DNA of 64,000 nt from Physcomitrium patens (taxonomy: Eukaryota; Streptophyta; Bryopsida; Funariales; Funariaceae): positions 11,163,642 through 11,227,641 of the forward strand of contig NC_037263.1 in assembly GCF_000002425.4 (NCBI RefSeq), in the 5' to 3' direction. Made by a program: the position numbers and the translations under genes. How positions within the stretch are numbered: position 1 is the first letter of the stretch; every line of letters begins with the position of its first letter. The notes below the pieces were generated by a model, which was not told the DNA's origin, searched no databases, and was given only the letters and a program-made list of their open reading frames with translations. This document shows positions 46,611-60,430 of this stretch, one piece after another.

Positions 46611-49447
46611 TACAATTAGTTCAAATCTATTTACCAGTAGAATTGTACCAATTTTACTTTTGAGCTTTTAAAATATTAAAAATAAATTTAAATCATCGCA
46701 TGTATCAATGTATTATTAAATATGTTTTTGAAGCTCTTTACTTTGTTAATTATCTCAATCAATGAGTTTTATTTAATTTAAAGTTAGGGTCTTAAAAATA
46801 TAGAAGTCTACTTTTTATATCAAAATAATTTATAAAAAATCTTAGAATTGTATAACTTAAGTTTTATTTTTTACTTTTTATATTTTATTTATTTATTTAT
46901 CTTTTTCAATGTTTTATAACATTTTTATTACACATTTATACTCCAATAAGTATAGTATCTTTAAAAAGTTGATTTGTTTTATGATTTAAAAAAAAATAAG
47001 ATTTAAATTATTATTTTATTTTTATGTTTATTTATTTATTTCAGATAAATTTTGTTTTAATTTCAAAAGTTATTCTTTGTTGTAGATTTTTTTATTTTTT
47101 ATTTTTAAAATCTAAGTTTAGTCATTTGCACAACTATTTTACATGCTTGTTAATGTTGAGAGAATATTTTTTATTGGCCTAAATGTAATTCTTTTTCAAC
47201 ATTTACTTCTTTAGAAGCCATTAAAATATTGTCCATTTGCATATACCATTAAATTATTCTATCTGCCTTATGTTAGTGTCTGGTATTTTTTAACTGAAAC
47301 CACATAAAAAATTTAATTAACACTTTCATCCTGTTCAATCATAAATACTACTATAGAAAAATAAAAATAGTCAATTTTTTTTATTAAAATATCAATACAA
47401 ATACATTTATTCACATAACATATCAAAATTAATACTGCAATGAAAAGCTTTCCCTTAATATTCAAAAAATATATTTATTTATAACAACCTCAATTTATGT
47501 ATTGTAGATACACATACATATCAAACATTATTTTCTATAATTACAACTATTGCAAAGCAACAAAACTGAAGGATAACTAAAAGCATAAAAATAAGTATTT
47601 TGTTTAAATATATTGTTTAATAAGGTATTGTAGAGCTTGAAAGTTCAAATAACATATGACACAAATATTACCATATAAAAATATTATATATATTTAAATA
47701 TATTTACATATATATATAATATATTTTCAAATTACTTACAAATATATTACTTTTTTATTTATTTTTAGAATGAATTCTTTTATTTCTATATTGCAAAATA
47801 AAACGGCATTATAATAAGATACAATGTACAATTAACTTATAGATCTAGCAATTAAAAAATGTCTTATTGCTAAAAAATCTACCTAACATATTCTAAATAT
47901 TTGTCACAAAAACATATAAAAAAATTCTAGAACAAGTATAAATAAAAACCTAATTTGATGATTTAGTTCTAAATTTAAAAGCAACAATAAATATATTAGT
48001 TCAATGACATTGACTATTCTAAGTTAAATCAAATTTTAACTCTATATTAAGAATATTTTATAATCTTTAATTTTTTGGTGAGATTTAAATAAGATTCATA
48101 TAGAATTATAAAAACATAGTTAAATTCATTGCAAAATGGCATCTAAAAAGGCCTACAACAAACTCAAGATTGGACTTGCAATCATTGGTTGGTAAAATAA
48201 TGTGTACATTGTTTCAACTTATATATAACTTTATTAATATAATATACAAATTATTTACTGTATACATGCATAAAGCAATGCAATACTTGTGGATGTATAA
48301 AATTTGACTTTTTTGTTTTGCTTTAGCAATGGCTTAGTTTTTAGTATCTATTACATAATAAAAAGAAGTGAGCAAAACCTTAGATAATACCAATTTCATG
48401 TAAGATCTTACAAATTATAAATGAATCAAAAGTAAAAAAAATATACTATAAAACTTTGAAATCTTTTTTATTATTAAATGCTACACATATAAAATTTCTT
48501 TTTCTCTAAAGAGATAAAAAATCACTTTTGTTATACATGCAACTAAGTGTCGTAATGTTATATATGAAATAAAAAAGTTTGAATTAGAATTGATCAAAAA
48601 CAAAAGCATAAAAAAATTGTATAAATAATTTAAAAATCTTTAAAAAAAAATTAAATGAAAAAATAAAGATTTTATGTGTACTTCTACATTAGATATGCAA
48701 ACAATCTTATTAATATTTCTAATTTTTTAATTTTTAAAACATCACTACAATTTTTAATTTTTTATATATATATAGAATGTTTATGTAAAGTATCACCAAT
48801 CTTATAATAACCAAAGATTTAGTTAAAGTACACATAACATTTAAGCCTACAAAATGACTTATTTATCCAATTATATTATAAATTAATTTTACTATATATA
48901 TATATATATATATATATCTTAATATATTAAAAAATATATGAATTCTTATGTATCCAAAATAAATATAGAATATCTATATATTACTTTACATATATATAAT
49001 TAATGAAGATTTTTTTTTTTTTTTTCTTTCAATCAAATTTAGCTTATATATATATATAAGCAAAAGAAGGAAAAATACCAAATAGAAAAGTCAATACAAA
49101 CAAGAGCATTTACACATTGGTTTAAACTAACAAAGTATTATAACAACTTTGGACTTGCACCTAATACCAATTAAAATGATAGTAACTTAATTTTCTTAAG
49201 TACTGTATAATGTAGCATTTAGTTGAATTATTGTCTTAAACCAGACTTAGACCAATAGGTATTAATTGTAATTAAAAAACTTAGTTCTTTTATATCCAAT
49301 ATTCTTTGTTGAGCTGTTGACTTATATTAGACTTTAACCAATTGGTGCCACAAATTGGCTGTTGTTCATATAGACAATGTAGTGAAATCCAATAACTATA
49401 TTCTATTCTATATAGTCTTTTTCAGTAATCTTTAAATCCAATTAAAA

Positions 49448-49448
<1 letters not shown>

Positions 49449-49482
<34 letters not shown>
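49449..49482. repeat. (TA)n microsatellite
   Basis: About 17 uninterrupted TA units within the AT-rich block. Confidence 0.95.
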
Positions 49483-49486
<4 letters not shown>

Positions 49487-50472
49487 AATATTAGAGGTAA
49501 TTTAGTATAAAAGATGTTTCATTTTCAATAGACAACTTGATTTATACCTAATAAAAATACTTGATACTTAATAGTCAATTGAGTTTTTGTCTACTACTTA
49601 ATTTCTTTGCATGCAAAATTTTTAAATTACCATAGTATCTCAATTGTCACATATTTAATTATATCTCCAAAATAAGGCCACTTTAATTTCTAATAATCTT
49701 AATAAGATGCATTAACTTTAATTGATTAACTTGATATGAACATAGCTTTAATTCGATAATTTATACTTTTCAATATAACCAATCTTATTTTTTGGAATTG
49801 TTAATCTCCTTAAAGATATTAATCTTTCTAGAAAAGATTGTTTTCTTGATATATATCATATATTTTTGTGAACACTCAAAGACACGTAATTTAAGAAGCA
49901 GACATATATTTATTCAACATCTTTCTGATCCTTTCTTATCGACAACATTTCTCTATTTGGAATGTGTTTCTTGTTAGATTTCTACTCCTTTTATAGGATG
50001 ATTAATTATAACTACTAACTAAACCTTAACAACTTATTTGATGTGCCATACTCATCTAACCACCTATTGGTAATCTTTTTGAGAACTATTTACTTAAATT
50101 AGGAACACAAAACTAAAGAAAATTCAAAATTATTGTTGTATAAGTAAAGATTGTTAAACATAATATATTGAGTGCCAAAAATCAACATTAAATATGCAAT
50201 CTAAACCAAATAAGAATACACAAGCATTACACTCTTAAGATCTTATAAAATAAAATTTCTTTCTCTAAAAAACTAGTCAGAAGACTTGATTTGATAAGAA
50301 TGTCAAGTCAAGAGGGTTCTTCCATCTAAGTTTTAGAATCCTAGTTGAAATAATAAGGTCAATAATATACGTGGTTAAAAACACACTAAATTAGACTAAA
50401 TTATATCTATCAAATAGAATTTGGCATCTAATGCCACATTAGGTGATATGGTTGATCTATTGGCTAAAATAC

Positions 50473-50503
<31 letters not shown>

Positions 50504-51884
50504 CTAATATATCATATATATGCTCAAATTCAAATAGTGTATCATAAAAATATTTAATTATTTTATTTGAGACTTTATCTGAGCTCCATCCAAAAGAAAA
50601 GTGAGAGACATGGAAAACTTAATTCTATAGCAAAAGTTGTGATTTTTACTTAAATTTTTATTCAAATCAAGATTTAAAAAAAAAAAATTATGATTGTAGT
50701 TCAAGATTGAGATGTCAACAAGTTGAGAATTTATGTGAACAATTGTTTTTGTACACATGCATATGTACCATGTACTAAGTTTGAAGATATGATATTTAGG
50801 CATATTTAATTTTATATAAAAGAATATGGCGTGTAAGTACATATAGCTGAAAGAAATATAATATGTCCATGTAAAATACATAGTATGAACAAATTATATG
50901 TTTAATTATCCAAAAAAATTATCTTATAATATAAACTTGCTTGCATGTTGTTTTTCCATGGTTGAATTTATTGAAGTTCTTTAATAGAGTCCTCAATATA
51001 GCACTAGATTTATCAAGAAAATTCCAAACTGATATTGATAAAAATTAAAGATGATTGTTACAAATGAAATATAATTTTAATCATTGTCTTTATTTTTTAA
51101 TATTATTCAAAATTAGATCATATAAGTTTAAGCAACATGGTACTTCATGAGTGACTAGACAAAGAATTCTTGTAGAAACTTCTTAAGTAATCTATTTAAC
51201 CAATTTTTGTTTATAAAATTTGAACCTTATGACCTAGTGGCTTATTATTTCTTTCTACATAATTGAGTTTGGTAAGATCTTTGCTTCAATTGGCCTATTA
51301 GATTATTTCTATGACCAATATCTCAATAGAATAAAAAGTATTAGAATTATATATTTTTATTTATATTAGTTATTAGTACATACTAAATATTTTTTTTACA
51401 ATTATTACTACTAAATATATAAAATATTATGGACAAAAACCTTGAATCAATGCTTATATTAGCATAGATTATATGAATCATTATTATTTAGTTCTCAACA
51501 ATTCTCAATAGTATTAATTTTTATTATGTATCTTTTTTGTGCTCATATATATATATATATATATATAAGATATAATAGCAAATTACTATAATTGAGATAA
51601 TAATTCGATCATTAACAAATGATTTTGACAAAAGTTATAAAAAGAGATATAAAAAAGAGTGAAATAATAATCAAAGTGATTTAAATTGAACAATTTCTTA
51701 GAGTTGCTTGACCTAGTTGCTACTCCAAATATTGTATGTAAACACATTTATTCTTATCATCTATTTTGCCTCATTAGTAATTTGAACATAAATTCTTATA
51801 TCAATAAAGAATCAAGTCAAAGTCTTCACTACTCATACTAATATTCTATTAAGCTAAATTTCATAATATTCATAAACTATTTAC

Positions 51885-52440
51885 TCATGTAAAAAAAAAT
51901 TTGGTTGCATATTTGATATTTTTTGTTGAATTGATTGTCTTTATATCAACAAAAAGAGAATTTGTTAGACTTTTTTTGGTGGCTTGAGTTGTTGAATCAG
52001 ACCTAAACATTGATAGAGTTTTTAAAGCAATAAATATAGTAATTGGTACACTTTGAAATTGATCCACTAGTTCCAATATCTTGCACACTTTGGTGCAAAA
52101 CTTCATTGAAAGCAAGTGGTTCATTGCATCAAAGACTAAAAATTGACATTCATGATTGTAGAATTTTCTAGCATTATTGATCCTAGGAATTCACCTTGGT
52201 GTTTCCACTATTATTCAAGGTTTGTTCTTCTCCAAAACTTCTTCTTATTAAGTCTAGTTTGCACTTCCATTCAACTGTTGGACAACCTTTTTGTACCCAA
52301 GTTCTAAGATGGATTCAACATCCTTTATAATTTGCTTAGTTAAGTTTTGTAAAGAAACAACAATAATAATTTTAATACCACATATGTTTATGGTTCCATC
52401 TACAATGCCTTTATTTCCTTAAACAACCTCTTTACATGCC
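51885..52440 (-). pseudogene. Coding-like remnant of unknown origin
   Basis: The minus strand has an 80-codon open frame (51885-52124; includes KVCKILELVDQFQSVPIT and SLTNSLFVDIK) whose residue use is less AT-driven than surrounding frames. Upstream to about 52440 there are further protein-like snatches (VDGTINICG; ESILELGYKKV). The base composition is also slightly richer than around it. I do not recognise the family; a decayed transposon protein is the likeliest explanation. Confidence 0.3.
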
Positions 52441-52497
52441 TAACTTGAAAGAGAATGAAAAGCAAATAAGTTAGAATAAAAAATAACAAGTTTTTAA

Positions 52498-52536
<39 letters not shown>

Positions 52537-53819
52537 TTGTAAATAACTTATGCAAATATGTTTTATTAACCATTATAGAACATTGGATATGGAATGAATC
52601 TTATGTTGTTTGGTGGATGATGATTACAACATATGCAAGCTTTACAACTTTGTTGGCATATATTTTTTTATTTTAGCATTCAACTTCACAAGGTATACTT
52701 ATCTCTATATAGTTAGTTCTTTTTTCATCAATATATATATATATATATATATAGATTTTCTATTTAAATTCAACTTATATACATCTAATCATGGTTTGTA
52801 TTTAAACAATTGTGTTATTTGCAATACAAGTAGCATGCATGTTGATGTATAATATATTATTTTTTTTATGCTCATAGTTTGAATTCTACTGATGCTCAAC
52901 ATAATCATTTCTATATAGCAATTTTATACTATTGTTAGAAACCAATCGATAAAGTTTTTATAGTTTTTAGAAAAAAAAATTGTTTTTTGAAAATTAAAAC
53001 ATGCAACTTGAAAGACAACTCACATTCAAGCTATCATTTTGTCCACTTTGGTTGCTATTGCTGTAGGGGCTAGGAATGCAAAATATTTATGTGAATCTAT
53101 GCCATGCATTTGAAGCTCTATCATTAATGTACAGATTAGGAGCCACTTGTAATTGGCCTATTTTAATATTATTTTTTTCAACATTATATAGTAATGCAAT
53201 TCTTGTTAGGGTAAAAACTTTCTTCTCATAAGCTTTCATATATAATTACTGATTTGAGTGAGTGAATTCTGATATAAGAAAATATGTTGGAAAAATTAAT
53301 TGCTCATATGACATAATAAACTAAGGATCATTGGATACTTCAATATTTCATCTTTACATGTAGAAAGAATTTATTTAGAAGTTAAAGAATCTTTCTTGGA
53401 TTTCTTAAATATAACATGAGAAATATGGTTGTCAAGGTTGCAACAAGGCTTTTACTTGCAATTTTTTGATATGTTATATTATGATCAAACTCACATATCA
53501 TGTTTGATTATATATCTTCAGAATTGATAATCTCATCAAAGACAAATCATATAACATGAGGTTGATAGAATTTGAAAAAACCCGCAACTAATAACATGGT
53601 AGATGTTTCTTTTGTATAGATGCTATGATTTGAAAAGTTATTGGAACAAGCCAAGGAGACATTTAAGCTCAAGCAGTGAATTAAATCCTTTATTTGGAAT
53701 TATGTTTCATGTTGCTCATACTTCTCCAAATTTTGATACTTAATACTCTTCCAAACTTTGGTATTATAAACTTCTTCAATCTTCATTGCATGTTGTATAC
53801 ATAGGCCTCACAAGTCATG

Positions 53820-53821
<2 letters not shown>

Positions 53822-53852
<31 letters not shown>
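53822..53852. repeat. (TA)n microsatellite
   Basis: About 15 TA units. Confidence 0.95.
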
Positions 53853-53855
<3 letters not shown>

Positions 53856-54800
53856 GAGTGATGTTTTTTAATTTAAAAATAAATAAATAAATAAAATTAA
53901 TCACTTGTATAAATAGTAATTTAAATTGTGAGTATTATACATGTTGTATCTTTGAAATAAAAATAAATAAGTATTTGTTTAATAATTACTTAATGAATGC
54001 ATTATCTTTGTAAATGGTATTACACATGATAGAGATTGTAAAATATTTAAAAGTAGAACTGAGGACTATATTTATTTTTATAATTTAAACATGTAATATA
54101 TTTATTTTCACAAGAAAATTGTAATAAAAAAAATACATATAAATGGTTGGTGAGATTTAAATTATTATACTCCAAAATACCTTTGGTTTATTTGTTTTTT
54201 AATTAAAACAATGGCACTAGTTTAAGATTTTATAGAAAAATTATTTTGAGTATTCTGTTTATATAAATAAATAAATATATCTATATATATATATATATAT
54301 ATACAAGGTAACAGAACATGTATAACAAATTTTATTGCTTTACAATAACTAGTTATTTTTAATTAGTTCATAAAAAAAAACCCTACTAATAGATATTAGA
54401 AATACTGATACTTATTAGTTTGCATTCCATGATAAATGTCAAAAGAAGAATCTTTAACATTTTTTTATTTGAAATATTAATAGATATGATTAAAATAATA
54501 TGGTGTTATTAGTAGATACAATAATTAAATATAAAAATCAACAACCAATATTTTTGCCAAATCCAGGTGCCATTCATTGGCACCACATAATTTTATTCTT
54601 ACATAATTTAAACAGTTCCTCAGGGGCACACTTAAACATGAAATAATAAAACGTTATTCAGATATAATCTAATATTTTACATTAATTCATAATTCAATTC
54701 CATATTTAAAAACATAATAAGATGACTCTAATATAATTAGCTAAAACCGTATCAAGAAAAATGAAAAAGAAGGAGAATAAGAAGAAATTTTGTAATGAAT

Positions 54801-55649
54801 TGAAAACGATTAAATCGGCATAACATTTATGGAAACCTGAATCATACGTCAGGAACAGGCAATCCAAGCACTGTTCAATACATTGCTCAGTAATGATACT
54901 GCAGACAGGGAACTAGTAAGGGGAAACTGTAAGCAAGGAAAAAATCTCGTGTTCAAAAAGTGACTTTGAACATGCCATGGCAACATGGGCGAAGGAAAAA
55001 CCCATTACTTCTGCAGAAGTGCGAAGCAACAAACATGACAAAACTTCTTTTTTTTCTATCCGTTCTTTAAAAATCCTCTGCACCCATGAAACTTAAACCT
55101 TCCTCAATTCGTTAGGTAGAAATTGTACAACCAAGGTTAAAAGAAAATGAATTCGTCAAACTAAAGGTCCAGATCATGACAACTCATTCAGCAGAAGGGT
55201 TGTAAGTGGGTTCAGTCCCAGCCACTCCGCACTGACCAAAAATGCGACATAAACATGTGCCTTCATAAGCACCCCGTAGTGAATTACTCCGACGATTTCT
55301 CTGAAAAGCCAAATTAGGAAAATTAATCACATGAGTACCAATTCATGCTGACAAAATGAAGTTTCAAATATTATTTTAGACGAATATAGAAGAAAACAAC
55401 AGACATAAGCCTACCTAAAACCATTAAAAACTTATCACCCCTTTCATAGCACCGATGGTGAGATTATTAGTGATAAAAAGCACTCCACGACAACATGCTA
55501 GCAATGTTCCATGAAGAAAGTGTAAGCGTCGTGAAAAAGAAAAAAACAAAAACAAATTAATAAAATAAAAGCAGACATGCGTGTAACAAAGGAGATAGAA
55601 AATTTTCCAAGTAAAAACTAAGAACATAATGCACCCAACACCTTAAGAC
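54801..55649 (-). other. Nudix gene 3' UTR and downstream flank
   Basis: Composition is gene-like from about 54.8 kb. No coding match; probably the 3' UTR of the minus-strand Nudix gene, possibly with a further 3' exon around 55190-55310, which has a GC-richer non-repetitive text. The polyadenylation site is not determined. Confidence 0.45.
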
Positions 55650-57747
55650 TCAACTATCAACCATTAGTAGAGAGTTTTGTGCTAATAACTGACAGTCCTC
55701 AATGAACTCAATAGAAAATCTCCTGATATACAGCATCACTTCCAAATGTGAGCGCTGTGCAGAATACCAGCGTTCTAAAAAAAGCGAAGTGTCAGAAGCA
55801 AGAGTTAAGTTTGGTGAATAGAACTCACTAGCTAGGTAAGCAACGCATTGGTCCAGGGCACCCCGCATCCAATCATGGCGGCATTGTCCAATCGCATCAG
55901 AAACGGAAAACTGAAAAAGCACCACCACCATTGAAAAAACCTTGCTCGTCAGAAAAGCATGATTATAAATACTCTTAAAGGTAGGGACCTCCTTGACACA
56001 AACTTTACGACAAGTGAGTAATCCAGCCACCTGAATCCCAAATAAGCACTGATGGGCACTCATCAGAGTTACAACTATAGACAAGATACAAAGCTAATTA
56101 TGATGCAACCATCTAAACACCTTGTTAAAACTACCATATACGGAGAATCAGACAATCACATCATCTCAACAAGATCCTTGCATGTTGCACCCCTAGATTC
56201 AAAGTTGCCACCATGCAAGGACATGAGGTATGTCCGTGATCAAAACTTGGAACCTCCTTTAAAGTACGAGTCCATGCATAAGTCAGACACATAGACGGTG
56301 ACACAGGTTAACCAGGAGCTTACCCATTGCCTTCGACGAGAATGTTGCTCAGGCCAAGTGTCAAGTTGCTCTGTCACATCCAATGCGAACATATAAGCCC
56401 GGCAGTTTCCTTCAGGGCAGAGAACACCTTGTTGCCGCTTGCTCTTGAAATTCCAAGTACCAAGAAAGCCCTACGCAATGGAAGAGGAAATACACCTATT
56501 AGAACCACAGGTAATGAATTCGGAAGTACAATTTTTACTAAGTAATGTTTGGTATCTCTGTATGAGGCAGTTCATGTACAAGCTGTCGGTGCACAAACCC
56601 CAGCAAATTAGATCTCGTTTTCACGTGCTTAGACTTGCCAACATGTACACATCATAATCGGTAATAGAGTATCAGCTGCCTTCTAGTCACATTGAGCTTG
56701 CAGGTGGATTGAAACACACGCCATAAATACATGCGATTGCGCATGGATATTGTTGATTTCTTAAAAATCTGCATAGACGGGAGTTCGATTTCCTGGTATA
56801 AAAATAGAGTAATTATACTAGGCTCTCCACGACCAAAGCTGAGACTTTTACTTTGTGCAAAATACACAAAGTAAACCCAACCGAGTAATGCTTCTAAAAT
56901 CACTGTTGTTACACCACAAAAGATGAGAAATGACACCTGTAGATGGCCTCGAACTCCAGCCTCTTCAAGCGCTTCCCGACAAGCAGCCTCTTCTACAGTT
57001 TCGTCAGTTTCCCAACCACCCTGGTGGGATGGACAAAATCCATTCGTGTCGAATCGACAGAGTTCAACTAGTTAGAGTTGCTTCAACCAATATTTCTAAG
57101 TACTGCAATTGATGAGAAGTTGAGTAATAACACCAACCAATCTCTCCAACCGTTAGTTACGTTCCAAATCATTATAGATGCTTTCACAGGTAAAAATGGG
57201 AACCCTTGACAGGAAAGAGCAACATTTGGGTGGTAGACTTGTGCACAAAAGAACAAAAACTTGAGCACAGATTCTGATCCCTTGCAACCACCCCTAAAAA
57301 AATCACTCTAAATACGCTGCATCCTACCGTTAAATCATACCAGAGGGAAATAATTTCTTAAATTGATAACATCAGAAAGTAAAGAGTATGATATGAGATT
57401 CGAACCTTGGGAAACAACAACCCCTCACCCCTTTTCGAAGAGATCATGAGAACTTCCATTGACTTGCCTTCCCCGGTTGGTATGTACCTGTACGGAATAC
57501 ACCTGCAACCGAAAATAACTCACGTTGTAAGGATTACGGATTGTTCAGCCCATTGGTTCTTAATGATACACACGAAAACCAAACCATTCACAAATCATGT
57601 GGCGACATTTTTTTTACGAGATTCTTTCATAGAAAAACAATCATGGATATATACTTCAACTAACATATCAACGCACCCAGCAATAAGACGATGGCCATGT
57701 TCGTAACGTTGTTGGTGACGGCCTGTGCGGGCCACTAGGGCTGTCAT
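55650..57747 (-). CDS. Nudix hydrolase, plant NUDT12/13/16-type (DIPP-like)
   Basis: Hydrolyses nucleoside diphosphates linked to another moiety; the plant relatives act on dinucleoside polyphosphates and related substrates, several being mitochondrial or chloroplastic. Exons (5' to 3'): 57677-57747, 57406-57502, 56937-57020, 56324-56470, 55650-55910; 660 nt, 219 residues. Exon 1 MTALVARTGRHQQRYEHGHR and exon 2 CIPYRY..EVLMISS..GLLFPK are typical of this clade. Exon 3 holds the Nudix box: GGWETDE, then REALEEAG; the pattern G-x5-E-x7-RE-x2-EE-x-G is complete at residues 57-79. Exon 4 has FLGTWNFKSK, CRAYMFALDV and WPEQHSRRRQW. Exon 5 has SVSDAIGQCRHDWMRGAL, then about 55 residues running to the stop that I cannot match. 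The first ATG fits the family start, and a splice acceptor at 57831-57833 defines a 5' UTR exon. All phases match, so the gene looks intact. The exact substrate is unknown. Confidence 0.93.
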
Positions 57748-58879
57748 TCTGACTGCGGTGGCAATTGTGATCCCCGGCTTCGCTCGCTCGTGAGGCGCAG
57801 ATTACTTCTTTTCCTCAATTAGAAACCGACCTGTGAATAAAATTCTGTATGTCGAGAGTCAGCTGGACACCCAATAGAAGAAATAGACTCTGCTGATTGG
57901 AGATTATGACGCGAGGCGCCATGCCATTAGCAGTCTCAAAAGTCATGTTTAGTAATCGTGCGCCCCAAACCATTTCAAGAAGTTGAAAAATTGCACGACT
58001 ATCATGAAATTCACCAAAGGCAATACCTCCAGTAATTTCGAGGATAGAACGACAATGGTTCGTACCAAGTCTTTGGTAGCCATTTCTCGGAATTCAAAGT
58101 AAGCATGAAAGCACGTACCCTGCCAAAATACTGGTCTCAGAAGGGTTCGTGTTTCCTCGTCACAGATTCCAGAGATCAGTTCCTGCTATCCAATACAAAG
58201 CACGAGCTCGAGATCAGCGCCACGTGACCAGAGTCCAAGAATACAATCAAACTTTGTTATCTTGACAGGTCATGTGAACTCAAGGTGATATCAGAAACAC
58301 CAAAACAATCACTCAACATTGCTAACGCAGAAAATGTCATTAAACGATATAGCACAATTCATTAACACTTGCAATAAATCCCATACGTAACACTTAGCTG
58401 AAATTCGTTTTGATAACTCAATGATAAACTTCAACAGTTCATTCATTTTTTATTTTCTAAAAAAATTAACAGGAAACGAAAGTCCACCACTATTCCTACA
58501 AGGTTGGCTGGAATTCCACTTTGACTGATCAGGAACAATAAAAATCTATAACTTACGCCAAGATTAGGAACAGAAAAATGCCAGACTTTCTACTAATTGT
58601 ACAGCTAGGTCATCCACAAAAACAAATTGGCAAATGGGCATGGGCGAGACCGTTGCCTGGAATTAAGTCTATGCGTAAACAATCCAATACATTAGATATC
58701 ATCAGTCGACAAACAAGTCCTTGTCCGAATTACCAGATGCCCGTTCAATGCTGTGAGCAAGACTCAGCTGTCGGGTTCATGAAATACTATAGTCCTGACT
58801 TATAAATGTATCCATATTGAGGAGGATTTCATTAAATATAATAATTATTATAAGGATTAAAAAAACAAAAAACAAAACC

Positions 58880-58912
<33 letters not shown>

Positions 58913-59956
58913 GATTGTCTCTCTAACTACCTACAACCAGTACCAGTTCCAAGCGTGTGTGTGTATATCTAAATATATATAGGCGTTACTCACTTCAACA
59001 ATCGAGCTCGCAAGCTCTACACAAATGACAGAAGGTTATCCGACTTGATTTACGGGGTTGTTCTCAAGTAACTAACTTCTGCTCAAGAGCGTCAAAAAAA
59101 TAATACCTGACACTTAGTATAGTTCAATTTCAGTTTTAGACACGAATGACAAAAGACAGTAGACAATATAAGAGACACTGAAGGCAGCGAACGAACTTAG
59201 GACCGACAACAACCGACCACTGCGCTGCTAGATGGGAACAGGGACAACTGCACACTTACTTAAAAGCGGAAAAAATGCGATAACTAACTACGTCTAAAAG
59301 GCCTTCCAATCAAGTAAACCCCGCCATGCATAGCATTTCCATCACATAGTTACGAATATGATCCCTATCTCATTTCTCAAGCTTAAAAACAAGGGGCAGA
59401 AGAGACTCGTACACCACACAGTAAACCGAATTCACCGACTTTACCGTTTTTTAGACCGCCAACTTCATAAATTGTCCATACCAAACGCGCCAAGAGTTAA
59501 GCATGAACAAATCAAAGTTCAAAAGAAAGCAACAACTCCGGCACCAGGGCAACCACCGCCTGACAAGAGAGAGAAAAAAAGAAAAAAAGAAAAAAAGGTT
59601 CGAACGTCCTAGCGCGCGCAGCCCTAAAACAGCTGAATCCTACAGAGCGCGCAAAAGCAAAGCTATGCCAGACACAATCCTCATTCTCGTCATCATCATT
59701 CTCATCATCACCATTCCCATGCAATCGCAGAAATGACGAAAACAATCGCAACCTTCTCCCCTCTCTTGAGACCCGAAACCAGGAATAATTAAAATAAACT
59801 AAACACTCCAACGTGACAGGACGAAAGAGGGGGGTGCGCACACAATTTAAAAGGGAAGCCGAAAAAGACAAGCCCTACATTGATTGATATATAGAAACGT
59901 GAGAGTGTATATATATCTGTGTGTGTGTGTGCGCGTATGAACGACACTGCGAAAGT
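57748..59956 (-). promoter_or_regulatory. Nudix gene 5' UTR, probable 5' intron and promoter region
   Basis: A minus-strand acceptor TTATTCACAG ends at 57831, so 57748-57830 is 5' UTR and an intron lies upstream. The remaining sequence up to the gap is GC-richer and noncoding by all frames I could check. The small open frames at 59358-59736 are Lys/Arg-rich low complexity. A run of 31 A at 58881-58911 interrupts it. The transcription start may lie near 59.6-59.9 kb but is not shown. Confidence 0.4.
58881..58911. repeat. Poly(A) run of 31
   Basis: Uninterrupted A run preceded by an A-rich stretch. It could be a retroposed tail or simple slippage; no retroposon body is recognisable next to it. 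Confidence 0.95.
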
Positions 59957-60056
59957 NNNNNNNNNNNNNNNNNNNNNNNNNNNNNNNNNNNNNNNNNNNN
60001 NNNNNNNNNNNNNNNNNNNNNNNNNNNNNNNNNNNNNNNNNNNNNNNNNNNNNNNN
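59957..60056. other. Assembly gap (100 N)
   Basis: Exactly 100 N, the conventional length for a gap of unknown size. Any feature or translation crossing it is meaningless. Confidence 0.99.
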
Positions 60057-60430
60057 TCCCGGTCTTTCTCTCCTTTCTTCTGTTTCCTCTTTTCTTCGTT
60101 TCTTCCGGCTATCTTTCTTACTTTTGTTTCACTTGTTCGCCCTTTCTTTCCAACTTGGTTTTTTCTTTCCCTCTTTCTACGTTTCTTTCGTGTTATCCTT
60201 CATTCTGACTTGGCTTTTTCTTCTTCTTCCACGTCACTCATTCTCTTCCTCATCCATCCATCCACCCACTCCGACGTTATTTGTGGACTTCCCTCCTTTT
60301 CTTGTCGATTCCTATCATTAAGTATTTATCCATTTATTTAATTATTCTACTTGTACTTCTATTTTTACAGGAATGGTGATTCGTATGATGAAGCTGGCTT
60401 TTACTTGTATCCATGGCTTTTGTGTCAATC
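60057..60430 (+). other. Pyrimidine-rich low-complexity tract after the gap
   Basis: CT-rich on the plus strand (TCTTTC, TTCTTC and CCATCCATCC runs) with Phe/Ser-only open frames, not called as genes. Similar tracts lie upstream of the ARIA-like gene, so it may be part of a promoter region adjoining the gap. Confidence 0.4.

Larger units (their letters stand above)
44601..54800. other. 10-kb AT-rich intergenic block with many (TA)n arrays
   Basis: No convincing gene. (TA)n arrays of roughly 20-45 bp recur at 44879-44909, 45634-45665, 46452-46463, 46567-46604, 48895-48918, 49449-49482, 50470-50496, 51546-51567, 52506-52533, 52734-52754, 53822-53852 and 54280-54302. The open frame at 50558-50881 (minus) is AT-bias driven. 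A weak coding-like stretch at 51885-52440 is listed separately. Composition rises again after about 54.8 kb. Confidence 0.6.

Noticed and set aside
50558-50881. 107-codon minus-strand frame
   Set aside because: No motif; residue bias follows AT richness, and a similar frame is expected by chance.
59358-59736. Lys/Arg-rich frames upstream of the Nudix gene
   Set aside because: They arise from an AAAAAGA-rich low-complexity stretch with no conserved motif.
59919-60341. Open frames running through the N gap
   Set aside because: The translation crosses 100 N bases and continues in CT-rich low-complexity DNA; there is no evidence of a real protein.
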